NCBI GenBank assembly: GCA_029961685.1
Contig: JARWKL010000016.1
Span: 20,590,157-20,654,156, forward strand
DNA length: 64,000 bases
Source: Aristolochia californica
Taxonomy: Eukaryota; Streptophyta; Magnoliopsida; Piperales; Aristolochiaceae
Direction: 5' to 3'
The notes beneath the pieces are model-generated. The model was not told where the DNA came from, made no database searches, and saw only the letters and a program-made list of their open reading frames with translations. Below are positions 1-10,140 of the stretch, piece after piece; position 1 is the first letter of the stretch, and every line of letters begins with the position of its first letter. A program made the translations under genes and the position numbers.

Positions 1-250
1 GCCTTGGAGGTCCATCCACTTGTAATGCCAAGTCAAGGTCCATACTCCTCAATAACAAGAGAATTTTCTCCTTCCACTCAATATAATTTTCTCTATTCAG
101 AGGAACAATAGATGAATCAAAATTTGAGACATACAAAGTTAGAAGAACTGTAAAATAAACAACAAACTTACTAAAACATGATATGAAGCCAAATTTTGAA
201 TATTTACTCATGTAAACGAATTCAAACAAATAAATCAACGTGTCATTATA
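1..250 (-). mobile_element. Copia-III gag remnant, unit 1 (antisense)
   Basis: Reverse-strand reading gives a copia-type gag start: a segment like SSIVPLNRENYIEWKEKILL followed by MDLDLALQVDGP, the N-terminal gag pattern of Ty1/copia elements (NY..W...I...L). The window cuts the element. The complete counterpart lies at about 14340-14960, with more diverged copies near 27465-28090 and 51780-52400. No LTR or integrase/RT region is attached, so this is a truncated relic carried along by segmental duplication. Confidence 0.7.
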
Positions 251-822
251 ATCTTTCCTATGGGCTTCGATTATAACACATTCAATTTATGATGGGACCC
301 AAAAATTTGTAAAAGAATATCCTAGGCCTGTGGGCAACAAGATTTTTTTTTTTAATATTTCTTTTTCATCCTGATTACTCACTTAAATATAACATTTACC
401 CTGTGGGGTTAAATTATTCTTTCTCCATGATTAATCACAATTTTTTATGTCATTAAATTTATGTGACTAAACTTAATGTCCATAGACATTTTCATAATTA
501 AGAATGTTGTGGTAATTACTCCATTATTCAAATGTATACCAAAAATATTACATCAAAATAACTGACGAAAATCAATGTCAATTATTAATTCCTTATATTT
601 AGCTTAACCTCAAATACGCATAGAAAATTAAGAAAGCATAAAAACTAAATAATTCTTTCATAATTGAAAATTTAACAAAATATTTAAATTATACAACTAT
701 ATATGCATACAAAATTATTTAATTCATATGAATTAAAAGGGAAATTGCATTAAAAACAAATATATTGATTTTCCTATGCTTTAAATATGATTCAAATATA
801 ATCTAACGATTACATATAAATT
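251..822. other. AT-rich intergenic stretch, no gene
   Basis: Very AT-rich sequence with no coding signal. It recurs at 14960-15531 and, more diverged, at 28095-28823 and 52400-53165, so it belongs to the duplicated unit. At 468-472 the pentamer TAAAC marks the empty target of the 129-bp insertion seen in units 3 and 4. Confidence 0.7.
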
Positions 823-1035
823 GAGATGGCCTAATGATCAATGGCGCCAGAATAAAATCAAGTGTGTAGGTTTGAATCCTTGTTCGACCCAAATTGTTTT
901 TTACGTGAAACGAGTCAGCTCGGCCTTGATTTTTTTTACGTGAACCGAGTCAGCTCGGCCTTTCTTGAGCGACTCAATTGAGTGAATTGCAACAGGTGAG
1001 TCAGGCCGACTCAACCCATCTGGTCCGACTCAAAA
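823..1035 (+). repeat. tRNA-like (SINE-like) head, unit 1
   Basis: Contains a box A-like sequence TGGCCTAATGA at 827-837 and a box B-like GGTTTGAATCC at 869-879 about 40 bp downstream, the spacing of an internal Pol III promoter. A body with repeated GAGTCAGCTCGGCC and GACTCAACCCATC-type motifs follows. It does not fold as an intact tRNA gene, because the acceptor stem and anticodon arm are not recognisable. Related copies lie at 15532, 28824 and 53166, and an inverted, diverged relative near 36120-36285 and 54720-54875. A tRNA-derived SINE, or a larger element with a tRNA-like module, is the best reading. Confidence 0.5.
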
Positions 1036-1640
1036 ATTACCATATGATTTTGAATTTTTTGTTTGTTTTTTGTATGTTTTTTTTTTCACGTTGGAGGTTG
1101 TCTTCAACCTCCAGCCACGTGCAGAGAGGGAGTGCCCTCGTCTCTAGTTGGATGTCGTAATCATCGCCGACCACCATCGTGATCCTCGCTAGTGCACGTT
1201 GCGCCGGCGACTGCTTCGTTGAGATCAACCGGTCCTATGTGCCAGAGCATCGACTGTACTCTGTACACTCATCATTGGTTGATGAGTGTAGAGAGTACAG
1301 TCGATGCTCTGGCACGCATACGACATGATCGGAATTGCCGAAGAATGCTGAAAATTGGCGCTCCCGACCTGGCTTCACTCTTCCAAGAGCATTTCTAATG
1401 TCGGAGCACACAGGACCGGTTGACTTCACAGTGCCGCCGGCGATGCCGACCAATGTGTGCGTACGCCGATCCGGCTTCCTCCGACGCACTACGTCGAACG
1501 CATACTTCAGTGATCACAACCACAACCCCGGCTTCTTTCGTTGTTCGTCGAAAAATCGATGCATGTGCTCAAATGGGTGCGACATCGGCACATTGGGCGT
1601 CTCCCTCTAGCTAGGTCAACTAGTGTTACAAACCAACGAC
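1036..1640. other. GC-rich element body, unit 1
   Basis: A GC-rich island downstream of the tRNA-like head, unlike the AT-rich surroundings. The open frames in it are short and overlap on both strands without a recognisable domain. The same block is at 15745-16349. Units 3 and 4 carry a related block (29050-29800; 53390-53803) that also holds an antisense glycosyltransferase fragment absent here. It is probably the body of a nonautonomous element rather than a gene. Confidence 0.5.
1239..1315. repeat. Long near-perfect hairpin, unit 1
   Basis: Arms 1239-1274 and 1280-1315 are inverted repeats of 36 bp with one mismatch, separated by a 5-base loop (TTGGT). The right arm is present alone in units 3 and 4 (near 29420-29450 and 53770-53795), so the left arm looks like an inverted copy of the right one. 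The exact copy in unit 2 is at 15948-16024. Confidence 0.9.
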
Positions 1641-3700
1641 ACACAATACCCAGAAGAGCGTCACACAAAGAATATTTGCTCGCTCAATTTTTTTTTATTA
1701 ATGGAAGTGAACCCAGATTAGAGGTATCTAACTCTTATACCTAAAGTTAAACTAAATGAATTTCTAAATACAACATGAAATTCATAATTTGTAAACGGAA
1801 ACGTGAATAATCATTTACCTCCAATCATGGCGATCAATTTCCAGAAGAATAGAGACCGGCTTGTCTACTTAGAGACTCCTTTTTAGAAAGTCACAGGCTC
1901 TCTATTTGACCAGATCCGAGAAACCTTAATTCCTCTTTTCCTATCAAAAGAGAAGAAGTTTTTAACTGTTGGACAGTTACAACTAGTTGTCTACATCCAA
2001 GGGAAACCACTTCCAAATATGGGCCATATTTGAACATGTCTAACAGAAACTACGCTACCGATACAAGGTTAAGACAACTTGATTCGTTCTGTGAGAAAGG
2101 ACAAATGCTGAAGAAAAAGTCCATCAAGAAACTACATAATTTTGCTATTCATTAGTGTGACAATTTGGGGTTTGATCTTATATGGATATGTGATACATTT
2201 AATTTTTTGTTATTCTTTTTTGCTCTAGTTGAGACTTTTGCTGAGAATAATATTTGATACCCTTTGTTGTTGTATCCATTACTCAGTTGATGCAATAGAC
2301 CATAAATCATGAAGCTCCACTCTTGAGGTTATTCTGGATGGGGGGAAGGTGCTATTGCTTATTTACTTGGTCCTACAATTGTAGTTGTCCTCATTATAGG
2401 ACTTGTTACTTTCTTATTCCCTCTCAGGAGATTATTCTACAAGTTTGAAGCATTCTCGGTTCGAAATTCGGATATGCTTCCACGATGATGCATCTTAATT
2501 TACGTGACTCCACCAAAACTGTTTGTGGACATGACATCTAAGTTCCAGCTCAAGGGTCAAGAATCTAGATACTACTTCGTTTTCATCTACACAAGTCCAG
2601 ATAAGATGACTCAATCTTCAACCCCAATGCCAGATTTCCAGAAAAGAAGCCGCCTAGGCTTTCGTCGTCTTCTACAAGTTTTATTCCTTCTCCATCCACG
2701 ATGCCATAGAACTACAAAAGCAGGCCTGTCCATTTCATCAGATTATATCACGAATGCCCTAACAGATTGTGAGAAAAAAAAATAAAAAAAAATAGAACCT
2801 TCTCTGAATTAAAAATCTGGAGGATTTACCTCCGTTTATGTCGACAGTAATGGAATGTGACCTAACTTTCAGCTCCTGTTACTCGTCTATAAACACGATT
2901 CGTCGTCGTTCGTTATAGAAGTCTATCCCTGGTGAAGACTAACAATCTCTGAGTCGTCCTGCAATCGACGTGACTAGAAAGTAATCCAAACTACTCTTTT
3001 CACCAATTTCTAAATCTGGGTGGCGGCTTCTCATTTAGACAAACGTGCAAAGATGAAACTTGGAAGAAAAAAACGTAGTTGCCTACCTCTTTCCCAGATA
3101 GATTTTACCTTCACATAAACGATTTCTTGTGTACCAGTAAATTGTCGGAGACACAACAGGGTTGGTAGTTTGTTTGAGCTGCAAAAGAATACCAGTAACT
3201 GCTAGCCTGTTTCATTGTACATGTTTGAGCTGAATTTTTGCCGTAACAGGGTGATATGAAGAGTGATTTATGTTCTCCTAACTCTTCACGCGTACATAGA
3301 AAAAAAACTGTACATAATAATCTCGGGCTCTGTATTGCTGTTCAAAATTTAAGGCATACCTCTAAGAAAAAATTAAAAATCAGTAGACTTTCTTCTTAAT
3401 CAGATCATTTGGTCTGTGTGAAAATTTGATTAAAATCTTTTTATACACCACGAATAATGGTGAGTGTGAGTATGATTACAAAAATTACAACAGAAATTAC
3501 AGCGTAATTTGTTTAATTTGTTGGTCTTCTGCTTCTTATGCAGGTTACAGGTCTTCGGGTGTCAGTGACGGCTTCAGTTAGTCCTTGGATGGAGTTGTGA
3601 TATCCTCCACGGTCTGGAAGTCAAGGTGCGTGCCTCCATCAAAGAGGCTGGTAATCAATTTTCCATGAGTTACATTTCCACAAAGAGATAAGATATCACT
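1641..3700. other. Upstream region of TLP gene 1
   Basis: Noncoding sequence present upstream of each A-type TLP gene (units 1 and 2 contiguous; units 3 and 4 interrupted by Copia-IV at the site corresponding to about 2390). I see no convincing gene; the short open frames are spurious. Near 3540-3600 a TGACG-containing segment (GTCAGTGACGGCTTC) precedes the promoter. This pentamer is the core of as-1/TGA-factor sites in plant defence promoters, but a single core has little predictive power. Confidence 0.6.
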
Positions 3701-3712
3701 CCCTCTTCCCTC

Positions 3713-3720
3713 TATAAATA
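3713..3720 (+). promoter_or_regulatory. TATA box of TLP gene 1
   Basis: TATAAATA in a pyrimidine-rich context lies 66 bp upstream of the first ATG. The same box sits at a similar place upstream of every TLP copy in the window, supporting it as the core promoter. Confidence 0.8.
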
Positions 3721-3778
3721 CTCTCCTCTCTCCGCAGCCCAAATCACCACTCACAACACAAAAAGAAAATCCAGTCTC

Positions 3779-4474
3779 ATGGTTTCTATCATGTCTCTCT
3801 CGAAGTATTCCCCTCTCTTCCTCCTCGTCTCCTTCCCTCTCCTCGTCACTTTGGCTCACGCAGCTTCCTTCGAGATAAGAAACCAGTGTCAATACACTGT
3901 GTGGGCTGCAGCCGTCCCTGTGGGTGGCGGGCGCCGACTCAACAGGGGCGAGTCGTGGACTATCAATGTGCCCGCCGGCACCACCCAAGCCCGCATATGG
4001 GGCCGCACTAACTGCAACTTTGACGCCAATGGCAGAGGAAACTGCCAGACCGGAGACTGCAACGGGCTCCTCCAATGCAACGCCTTTGGGAAGCCACCCA
4101 ACACGCTGGCAGAGTACGCCTTGAATCAGTTCTCAGGCCAGGACTTCATTGACATCTCCCTGGTGGATGGGTTTAACATCCCCATGGAGTTCAGTCCCAC
4201 CGGCGGCTGCACCAGGACTATCCGATGCTCGGCTGATATCAACGGCCAATGCCCAGGGCAGCTTCGGGCCCCCGGTGGCTGCAACAACCCCTGCACCGTT
4301 TTTAAAACACCACAGTACTGTTGCACTAATGGCCCTAACACTTGTGGGCCGACTGATTTCTCAAGGTTTTTCAAGGACAGATGCCGCGATGCTTACAGTT
4401 ACCCCCAGGATGATGCCACCAGCCTGTTTACGTGCCCCGGCGGTACCAACTACAGGGTCATCTTCTGCCCATGA
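3779..4474 (+). CDS. Thaumatin-like protein (PR-5/osmotin-like), A-type copy 1
   Basis: Single-exon gene of 231 codons. Residues 1-28 form a signal peptide (hydrophobic core 12-26, AHA before the predicted cut) and the mature protein is about 203 residues. It has 16 cysteines, as in large thaumatin-like proteins with eight disulfides, and the family signature [16 protein letters not shown] at 85-100. Acidic-cleft residues E112, D125, D130 and D204 are present. The chain ends at ...YRVIFCP with no C-terminal extension, so secretion to the apoplast is more likely than vacuolar targeting (inference). The family includes pathogen-induced antifungal and stress proteins. There are two in-frame ATGs, codons 1 and 5 (3779, 3791). 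Copy 4 (61966) and the B-type pseudogene start at the equivalent of codon 5, so 3791 may be the ancestral start. Copy 1 has Tyr113 where the other A copies have Phe. AATAAT/AATAAG polyadenylation-like signals follow within 100 bp. Confidence 0.96.
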   Translation: MVSIMSLSKYSPLFLLVSFPLLVTLAHAASFEIRNQCQYTVWAAAVPVGGGRRLNRGESWTINVPAGTTQARIWGRTNCNFDANGRGNCQTGDCNGLLQCNAFGKPPNTLAEYALNQFSGQDFIDISLVDGFNIPMEFSPTGGCTRTIRCSADINGQCPGQLRAPGGCNNPCTVFKTPQYCCTNGPNTCGPTDFSRFFKDRCRDAYSYPQDDATSLFTCPGGTNYRVIFCP

Positions 4475-5432
4475 AGCATTTCTTCTAGTATAGACGTGCT
4501 GAAATAAGCGCCGGGGAGGCCTCTGTCCAGATACCGTGACTTCTAGTGAATAATGGCTTTTGAGTAGAATAAGCGAGTGTATGTCTCGTTTCAAAGGAAC
4601 TCGGCTTCGGTGCCGTCGTTCCCATTTTACTTTAAAAAATATATATAAGAACCAGAAGGCCCGTCCAAGGCAAATTGGGTTCCGTTCTTGCTATTGTGGA
4701 CTTTTTAATTAACAAGAACGACATAAAGATATCGAAGTTCTACACTTATTTTCCACACTACCGGATTTCAAAGTTTGAAATTCATGTGGCTTCATCAACT
4801 TGTTACATCAGTTTTTCTAGAACAAATTCCTCTCTTCCATCTTTCTCTCTAGAAATCTTATCAAAGAGTTTGTGGTAGACGTGCTCATGACTTCAATGAG
4901 ATCCCATGAATGCGGGCCATTTATGTCAAATTCACAGGTTTAGAGTGCAAACCTCGATGAGAGGCCATTCTCTGTCCACTCCTGACTCTCTTGTCCAAAA
5001 CTTAGTATGGTTAAAATCCCATTTGTACCTTACAATGACAGAGAAAGAGAAGAAAACTTATCACCTCACAGGCTCAATGAATGTCACCTAAAACTATTAA
5101 ATGGATGGCACCTAACTTTCCCCCACTAAAGCAAATCGGTCCAGTTCCTTTTGTTACGTTCTCCCATTATCAAACACGGCTGACCTCGTTCCAGATAACA
5201 TTCAATGCAAAGACTTAGTAATCTCTTCGTTGTCTGTAGTCGTTATAGCGATTAGCAAGACTCAAGTAATCCAAACTCTTCTTTGAAATTTCTAAATCTG
5301 GGTGGTTGCTTCTCGTCCAGGGGAACCTGCATTGTAGAATTTGGAAGATAAAATCATATTTTAGTGACGACTTCTCCGTAAGTATTATATGCTAAATTCC
5401 CACAATAGAGAAGGTGTTACTCGTTCTACCAC
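4475..5432. other. 3' flank of TLP 1 and promoter region of TLP 2
   Basis: No gene seen. The first part is the 3' UTR and flank shared by all A-type copies. From about 4880 to 5212 it is still shared with unit 2, with scattered substitutions. From about 5215 it is shared only with unit 4 (63419-63600), where it leads into the second TLP copy. Units 2 and 3 have lost this second part at different junctions. Confidence 0.7.
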
Positions 5433-5440
5433 TATAAATA
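5433..5440 (+). promoter_or_regulatory. TATA box of B-type TLP pseudogene
   Basis: TATAAATA lies 64 bp upstream of the ATG at 5497, in the same layout as the A-type genes. The matching box of the unit 4 B-type copy is at 63600-63607. Confidence 0.7.
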
Positions 5441-5496
5441 CTCTCACTCTCCTTTGCATTTATGAAACAAAGAAAACGAGTCTCATAGTATCTATC

Positions 5497-6177
5497 ATGT
5501 CTAGTCTTTCAAAGAATTTCTCTCTCTTCCTCTTCCTCTTCGTCTCCCTCCCTCTCCCTTTCACTTTAACTCGTGCAAGCATCCTTTGACATAAGAAACC
5601 AGTGTCCATACACTGTGTGGGTTGTAGCCGTCCCTGTGGGTGGCGGGCGCCGACTCAACAAGGGCGAGTCGTGGACTATCAATGTAACCGCCGGCACCAC
5701 CCAAGCCCGCATATGGGGCGGCACTAACTGCAACTTTGACGCCAATGGAAGAGGAAATTGCCAGACCGGAGACTGCAATGCACGGCCTTTGGGAAGCCAC
5801 CCAACACGCTGGCAGAGTTCGCCTTGAATCAGTTCTCAGGCCAGGACTTCATCGACATCTCCCTGGTGGAAGGGCTTAACATCCCCATTGAGTTCAGTCC
5901 CACTGGCGGCTGCACCAGGACTATCCGATGCACGGCTGATGTCAACGGCCAATGCCCAGGGAAGCTTCGGGCCCCCGGTGGCTGCAATAACCCCTGCACC
6001 GTTTTTAAAACTCCACAGTACTGTTGCACTAATGGCCCTAACACTTGTGGGCCGACTGATTTCTCAAGGTTTTTCAAGGACAAATGCCGCGATGCTTACT
6101 GTTACCCTCAGGATGATCCCACCAGCCTGTTTACGTGCCCCTGCGGCACCAACTACAGGGTTGTTGTCTGCCTATGA
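5497..6177 (+). pseudogene. Thaumatin-like protein, B-type, two frameshifts
   Basis: Homologous along its whole length to the A-type TLP genes but with a distinct, Phe/Leu-rich signal peptide and many substitutions, so it is an older paralogue. The frame is broken twice. One extra A after the signal peptide (near 5576) sends the reading to a stop at 5587. A deletion of about 13 bp relative to the A-type, close to 5780, between short TGCAA repeats in the signature region, removes about four residues and shifts the frame again. Downstream of that the frame is open to TGA at 6175-6177, and the cysteines, [18 protein letters not shown] and the C-terminus are kept. The promoter and TATA box remain, so it could still be transcribed. 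The unit 4 counterpart is cut by a Mutator-like end. Confidence 0.92.
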
Positions 6178-6463
6178 AGCATCGTTCTCCATCGCTCCAC
6201 TGAAGTATTACAGAGTACTAAATAATGTCTTTGAACAGAATAAATGAGTCATTGGAATTGCTCTTGGTATGTCTATTTTCATTGCTTTCAGCTGCCCGTC
6301 CCATAAGTTCAAAGCATGAGTAGATCTACACTTTTAAGTTATTTTGTGATGGAACTTTGACACAACTTGAATAGAACTTTGCAAGACACATGTCACTCCC
6401 ATGCACACGCCTTCCACTATCCTCATGCAAGGAGAACTACATGGAATCTCTAAGTCATGGCAC

Positions 6464-8619
6464 TAGGGGTGGCACCGAGCCCGAACCTGCTTATGTTCGA
6501 GCCGAACTTGATTTAAATATTTCGAGCCGAGCTTCGAGCCGAGCCTCATCTAGAGCCTAAAATTGTTATCGAACTCGAGCCCACCGAGTTCGAGTCGAAC
6601 TCGAGCCTCAACATACATTTAAAACTTTTCAAAAAATATATACCAAATAAAATATATATAAAATTATGCATACATTTTACATAAAATTGGGTATAACCTA
6701 TATATATAATACATGTATAAGATTGGGCATAACCTCTACTTAAAATTAAGCATAATCTATATATATATAATACCTGTATAAAATTCGACATGACCTCTAT
6801 TTAAAATTGGGCATAATCAACATACATAATACTCTATAAAATTGTTTATACATTCCATAAACACTCCATACACTGCATAATATTATAAATAAATTTCATA
6901 CAATAATCAAACACAACAAAATTAAATGAAATATCACTATCAATTTACAATCACCCAAATAAAAACTATAAATCCATTATAAATTTACAAACTATAGTTA
7001 TTTATCTTTATGCTAGAAAATAATATACGTCTTTATTTGAGCAAAATCTCCTCCTATGACAAAAACAAAAAAATAAAATTAGTTATTGTCAGATAAAAAA
7101 ATACTCTTCCACTAGTAGTTACTTAATGTCGTTAAAAATATTAAAATTACCATGATGAGAAAACAATGAAAAATCATGTAGCTGGTAGCATTATCTCTGC
7201 ACTCTTCTTCTCAGGCTGTAATCATAAAACAAAATTTTAATAAATAAAACTAAAAAATATCGTAATAAATAATTAATCAAAGAAATTCACCTTTTGATTT
7301 TTCTTTATACCGTAAAGAGTCTGAACCCAACCAGTGCTACAAATCAAAGTTTGAAATGTATTTGGTAACAAGGAAGAACGATACGAGCCTATTACTCTAC
7401 CACCAGCACTAAATAATGATTCTGAAGCTACTGTGGATATGAGAATTATAAGGGGGGTTAGTCAACAAACTTAAAATTTGAAGTTCATCTTCATCTCCTG
7501 CGTCAAATTCATTTAATTCCTCTACATGAAATTCAATTTCAAACTTGGTGTTAGTGTGGACGAATTCATATACATTGGAAAACGGTTTCCAGTGTTAGTG
7601 CCCCAAAATAAGAAAAATATAAAAAATAAGAAAATTAGTAACTTATAATAGTATACTTAATTAAAACATAATATTTAAACCCCAAATTAGGTAAAACAAA
7701 CATGATTACAACACAAATAAGTAATTTAATGTATAATTAAAATAAATTAATATATTAATTAAATAAATTAGATATTATATTCTTTAATGATTGCAGTTTA
7801 TTATACATTAATACAATAATTACGTGACCAATTAATTGTGTACATGATTAATTATAAAAAATAAAAAAATAAAAAAATATACTGGAAAATTTGATCAAAT
7901 GCTAGCTTTAACACACTATATTTTTACGTATTATTGCATCGTCCAGAGGAAAAACAGGCTGAGAATAAGATTTGCAAGTTTTTTTTTATTATAAAAACCA
8001 CACGTGCGAAACTCGTATGTGTGAACTGCACGCGGGACGGAGGGTCGAGGGGGGAAAATAATCTCCCCCCCTCAACTTAGGTCTCCGAACTTTAGGTATC
8101 CGGGGGTTCCCGTTTCGGCGAGAGCGGTGGCCGGCTGATTTGACGGCGGCAGCAGGCGGTGGTAGGGGGTGATGACGACGGGAGAGGGTGACGCTACGGG
8201 AGTTGACGGCGACGACGATGAGAGGCAGAGAAGGCGATGAGCGGGGGGAAGGATTAGGACCAGCGGTAGCGGAAGGGGCACCGGCTGCGAGAGGGAGAAG
8301 GGAGATGGAGACCGTGAGAGGGAATTTCGGAGGAAGAAGAAAGAAGGGAAGGAGGAGACGAAGAGAGCGAGGGCCAGAGAGAGACCGAAAAAAAAATTCG
8401 GGAGAGAAGAGAGCGAGGGCGGGAGAGAGACTGAAAAAAAGTTTTCGGGAGAGAGATTAACGAGACGGCTCACGAGCCGACGAGCCGAACCTGGCTCTGC
8501 TCGAGCTCGGCTCGTTAACCTAAACGAACCCATTTCTGAGTTCGAGTTCGGCTCGAGCTCGATATATAACGAGTCGAACCGAGCCGAACACGAGCCGGCT
8601 CGGTTCGAAGCCACCCCTA
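6464..8619 (-). mobile_element. hAT-family transposon, degenerate
   Basis: Ends are perfect 10-bp inverted repeats TAGGGGTGGC...GCCACCCCTA, the typical plant hAT terminus, flanked by a 7-bp direct repeat ATGGCAC (6457-6463 and 8620-8626) that probably represents the hAT 8-bp target duplication with one altered base. Subterminal regions repeat GAGCC/CTCGAGC-like motifs on both sides. The interior has AT-rich imperfect repeats (6600-6850), a reverse-strand transposase C-terminal fragment, and a purine-rich block at 8030-8460. It occurs only in unit 1. No full transposase remains, so it is nonautonomous. Confidence 0.88.
7290..7560 (-). pseudogene. hAT transposase C-terminal (dimerisation domain) fragment
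   Basis: Reverse-strand reading shows STVASESLFSAGGRVIGSYR followed by SSLLPNTFQTLICSTGW. This is the conserved core of the hAT C-terminal dimerisation domain (S-x-x-S-E-x-x-F-S-x-G-G-R, then a Leu/Ile-Cys-x-x-x-W helix). An acidic stretch (EELNEFDAGDEDE) precedes it, typical of the region before the domain. The catalytic core and BED finger were not found, so only a relic of the transposase survives. It lies inside and is consistent with the surrounding hAT element. Confidence 0.8.
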
Positions 8620-8626
8620 ATGGCAC

Positions 8627-9618
8627 CCACATAATTTTTATTTCTCATAGAAATAATTTCACTAAGAATTGTTTTAAATTTTTATAAAAATTAAATTATT
8701 CTTAAAAATAAAAAAATAATTATCAGTAAATTATCTCACTGCTAAAACAATTCTCGATGAAATAGTTCCACAAGAAATGGGTAATTATTTTTGGAAATAT
8801 CCAATTTTTGTCAAAAATTATTTTTGCTAGGATTTATATTTTCGTGTTTAACTTTAGATGTAAGTGGGATAAGGGTAATTTAATTATAATTGGATACTAC
8901 TTGTTTTTGTGAAAATCAATGACAAACAAGGATAAATAGTAATCACACGGCACAACAATTTTACGTAGTTCGGTAAATTGCATAAATCTAAGAGAGTTGC
9001 AGAGGATTTTATTAAATCAATTGAGGAATCAAAATACAATGGAGTTTGTTTCTCACAACAGAAATGGCTGCTAACGGCGGCGTCACAGCTTCATGCGACG
9101 GTGAGCAGAAGCATCGTCTTCTCTGCTTAGTCGAGTCCTGAGACCTTCTCGGTTTCTCTCACGGCACCGAGACCAGAGCTTTCACGACTCTCTTCTTCTG
9201 CGACAACACCGTTGGCGGCAGCACCGGTAACGACAACGGCAACAACGTCGTCCTTCTCAAGCACACTCTCTATCGGCAACGGCGTCGCCTGAAAGTCTCT
9301 CAAAAAACCCCTTCACGCTCTCTATTTTTCGCTACCCTCTCTTTTGGACGGGTTCCGAGGATAGCCAGCGTTCGAAGACTGTGACGACGATAGCGACGAT
9401 GGCAAAACTCACCAAAGCTCTCTTTCGACTGACGCCAGGATGCTTTGCTCCTCCCTCTCCCTTTATTTTTGCCGCGTCGTATTCAATTAAAAGACAAAAC
9501 CATGTTTTCATTAGAGTCGTGATAAGTTCCCCTGTTTCAGGGAAACACGGGAACCAGAGGATGAAAATTATTTCCATGCCCCTTGGGCCCACCTCTCTGA
9601 CGGTGGACCAGACTCCAC
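8627..9618. other. Unit 1-specific noncoding block
   Basis: AT-rich to about 8950, then a segment of mixed composition and a CT/GC-rich part at 9050-9560. Short open frames on both strands overlap each other and show no domain. It has no counterpart in units 2-4 within this window. It is likely repeat-derived, but no terminal structure was recognised. Confidence 0.4.
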
Positions 9619-10140
9619 TCAACACTTGTCGTCTATTATAAATAAAAACTTATTTTACTCAAATTATAATAAGTTAGTGAAGTATTTCTCTTTTCTATAA
9701 CACCCTTACATGCCTATCAATGCATCTGCTTAGACTAAGTATTTTTTAAGAAATTCCACTTGAATTACACCTTCACTCCACAAATATATCGTAAAATAAA
9801 GTTAGATCACATTAAATTGCTAGAAAAAGAAAACAGTATCAACAATATTACACATACCATCTCATAGCTTACCTGCACAAATGACTTGCACCCACATGAA
9901 TAATGATTTTTCTATTTCCTTGCATTTAGAGTTTTGCTTTGATCTTGACTATGTTTTGTAAAAATAAAATTGCACTAGGAAGATCTGCTTAGAGAGTTTG
10001 TGTTGGGAGATGAATTTTTATGTTGTCAAAGAGTGATTTAGATGTCTCTTCGTCAATATAATGACTGAAGGAGGAGGTCGAGCTCTTTCTCTTCCGTTTT
10101 GATGGTGAATTGTTATGAAGAAATTAATATGGAGTCCCAC
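9619..10140. other. Spacer shared with unit 2, left of Copia-II
   Basis: Homologous to 19914-20440 in unit 2 and, from about 9945, to 44536-44730 in unit 3. No gene is seen. Its left edge defines the deletion junction in unit 2. Confidence 0.6.

Noticed and set aside
823..900. Intact tRNA gene
   Set aside because: Box A and box B are recognisable but no acceptor stem or anticodon loop can be paired.
1689..1700. Poly(T) run as SINE tail in unit 1
   Set aside because: It is simply the T run that serves as the Mutator-like target in unit 3; no target duplication around it in unit 1.
3578..4075. 165-codon antisense frame across the TLP start, conserved in all copies
   Set aside because: It is the complement of a GC-rich TLP coding region; conservation follows from the TLP gene, and no domain or promoter supports it.
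5758..6177. Separate short TLP gene in the second half of the B-type locus
   Set aside because: It lacks a signal peptide and N-terminal cysteines and follows a frameshift; it is the second half of the pseudogene.
8072..8632. 186-codon Ser/Pro/Leu-rich frame inside the hAT element
   Set aside because: Low-complexity translation of a purine-rich strand and the terminal repeat; no domain.
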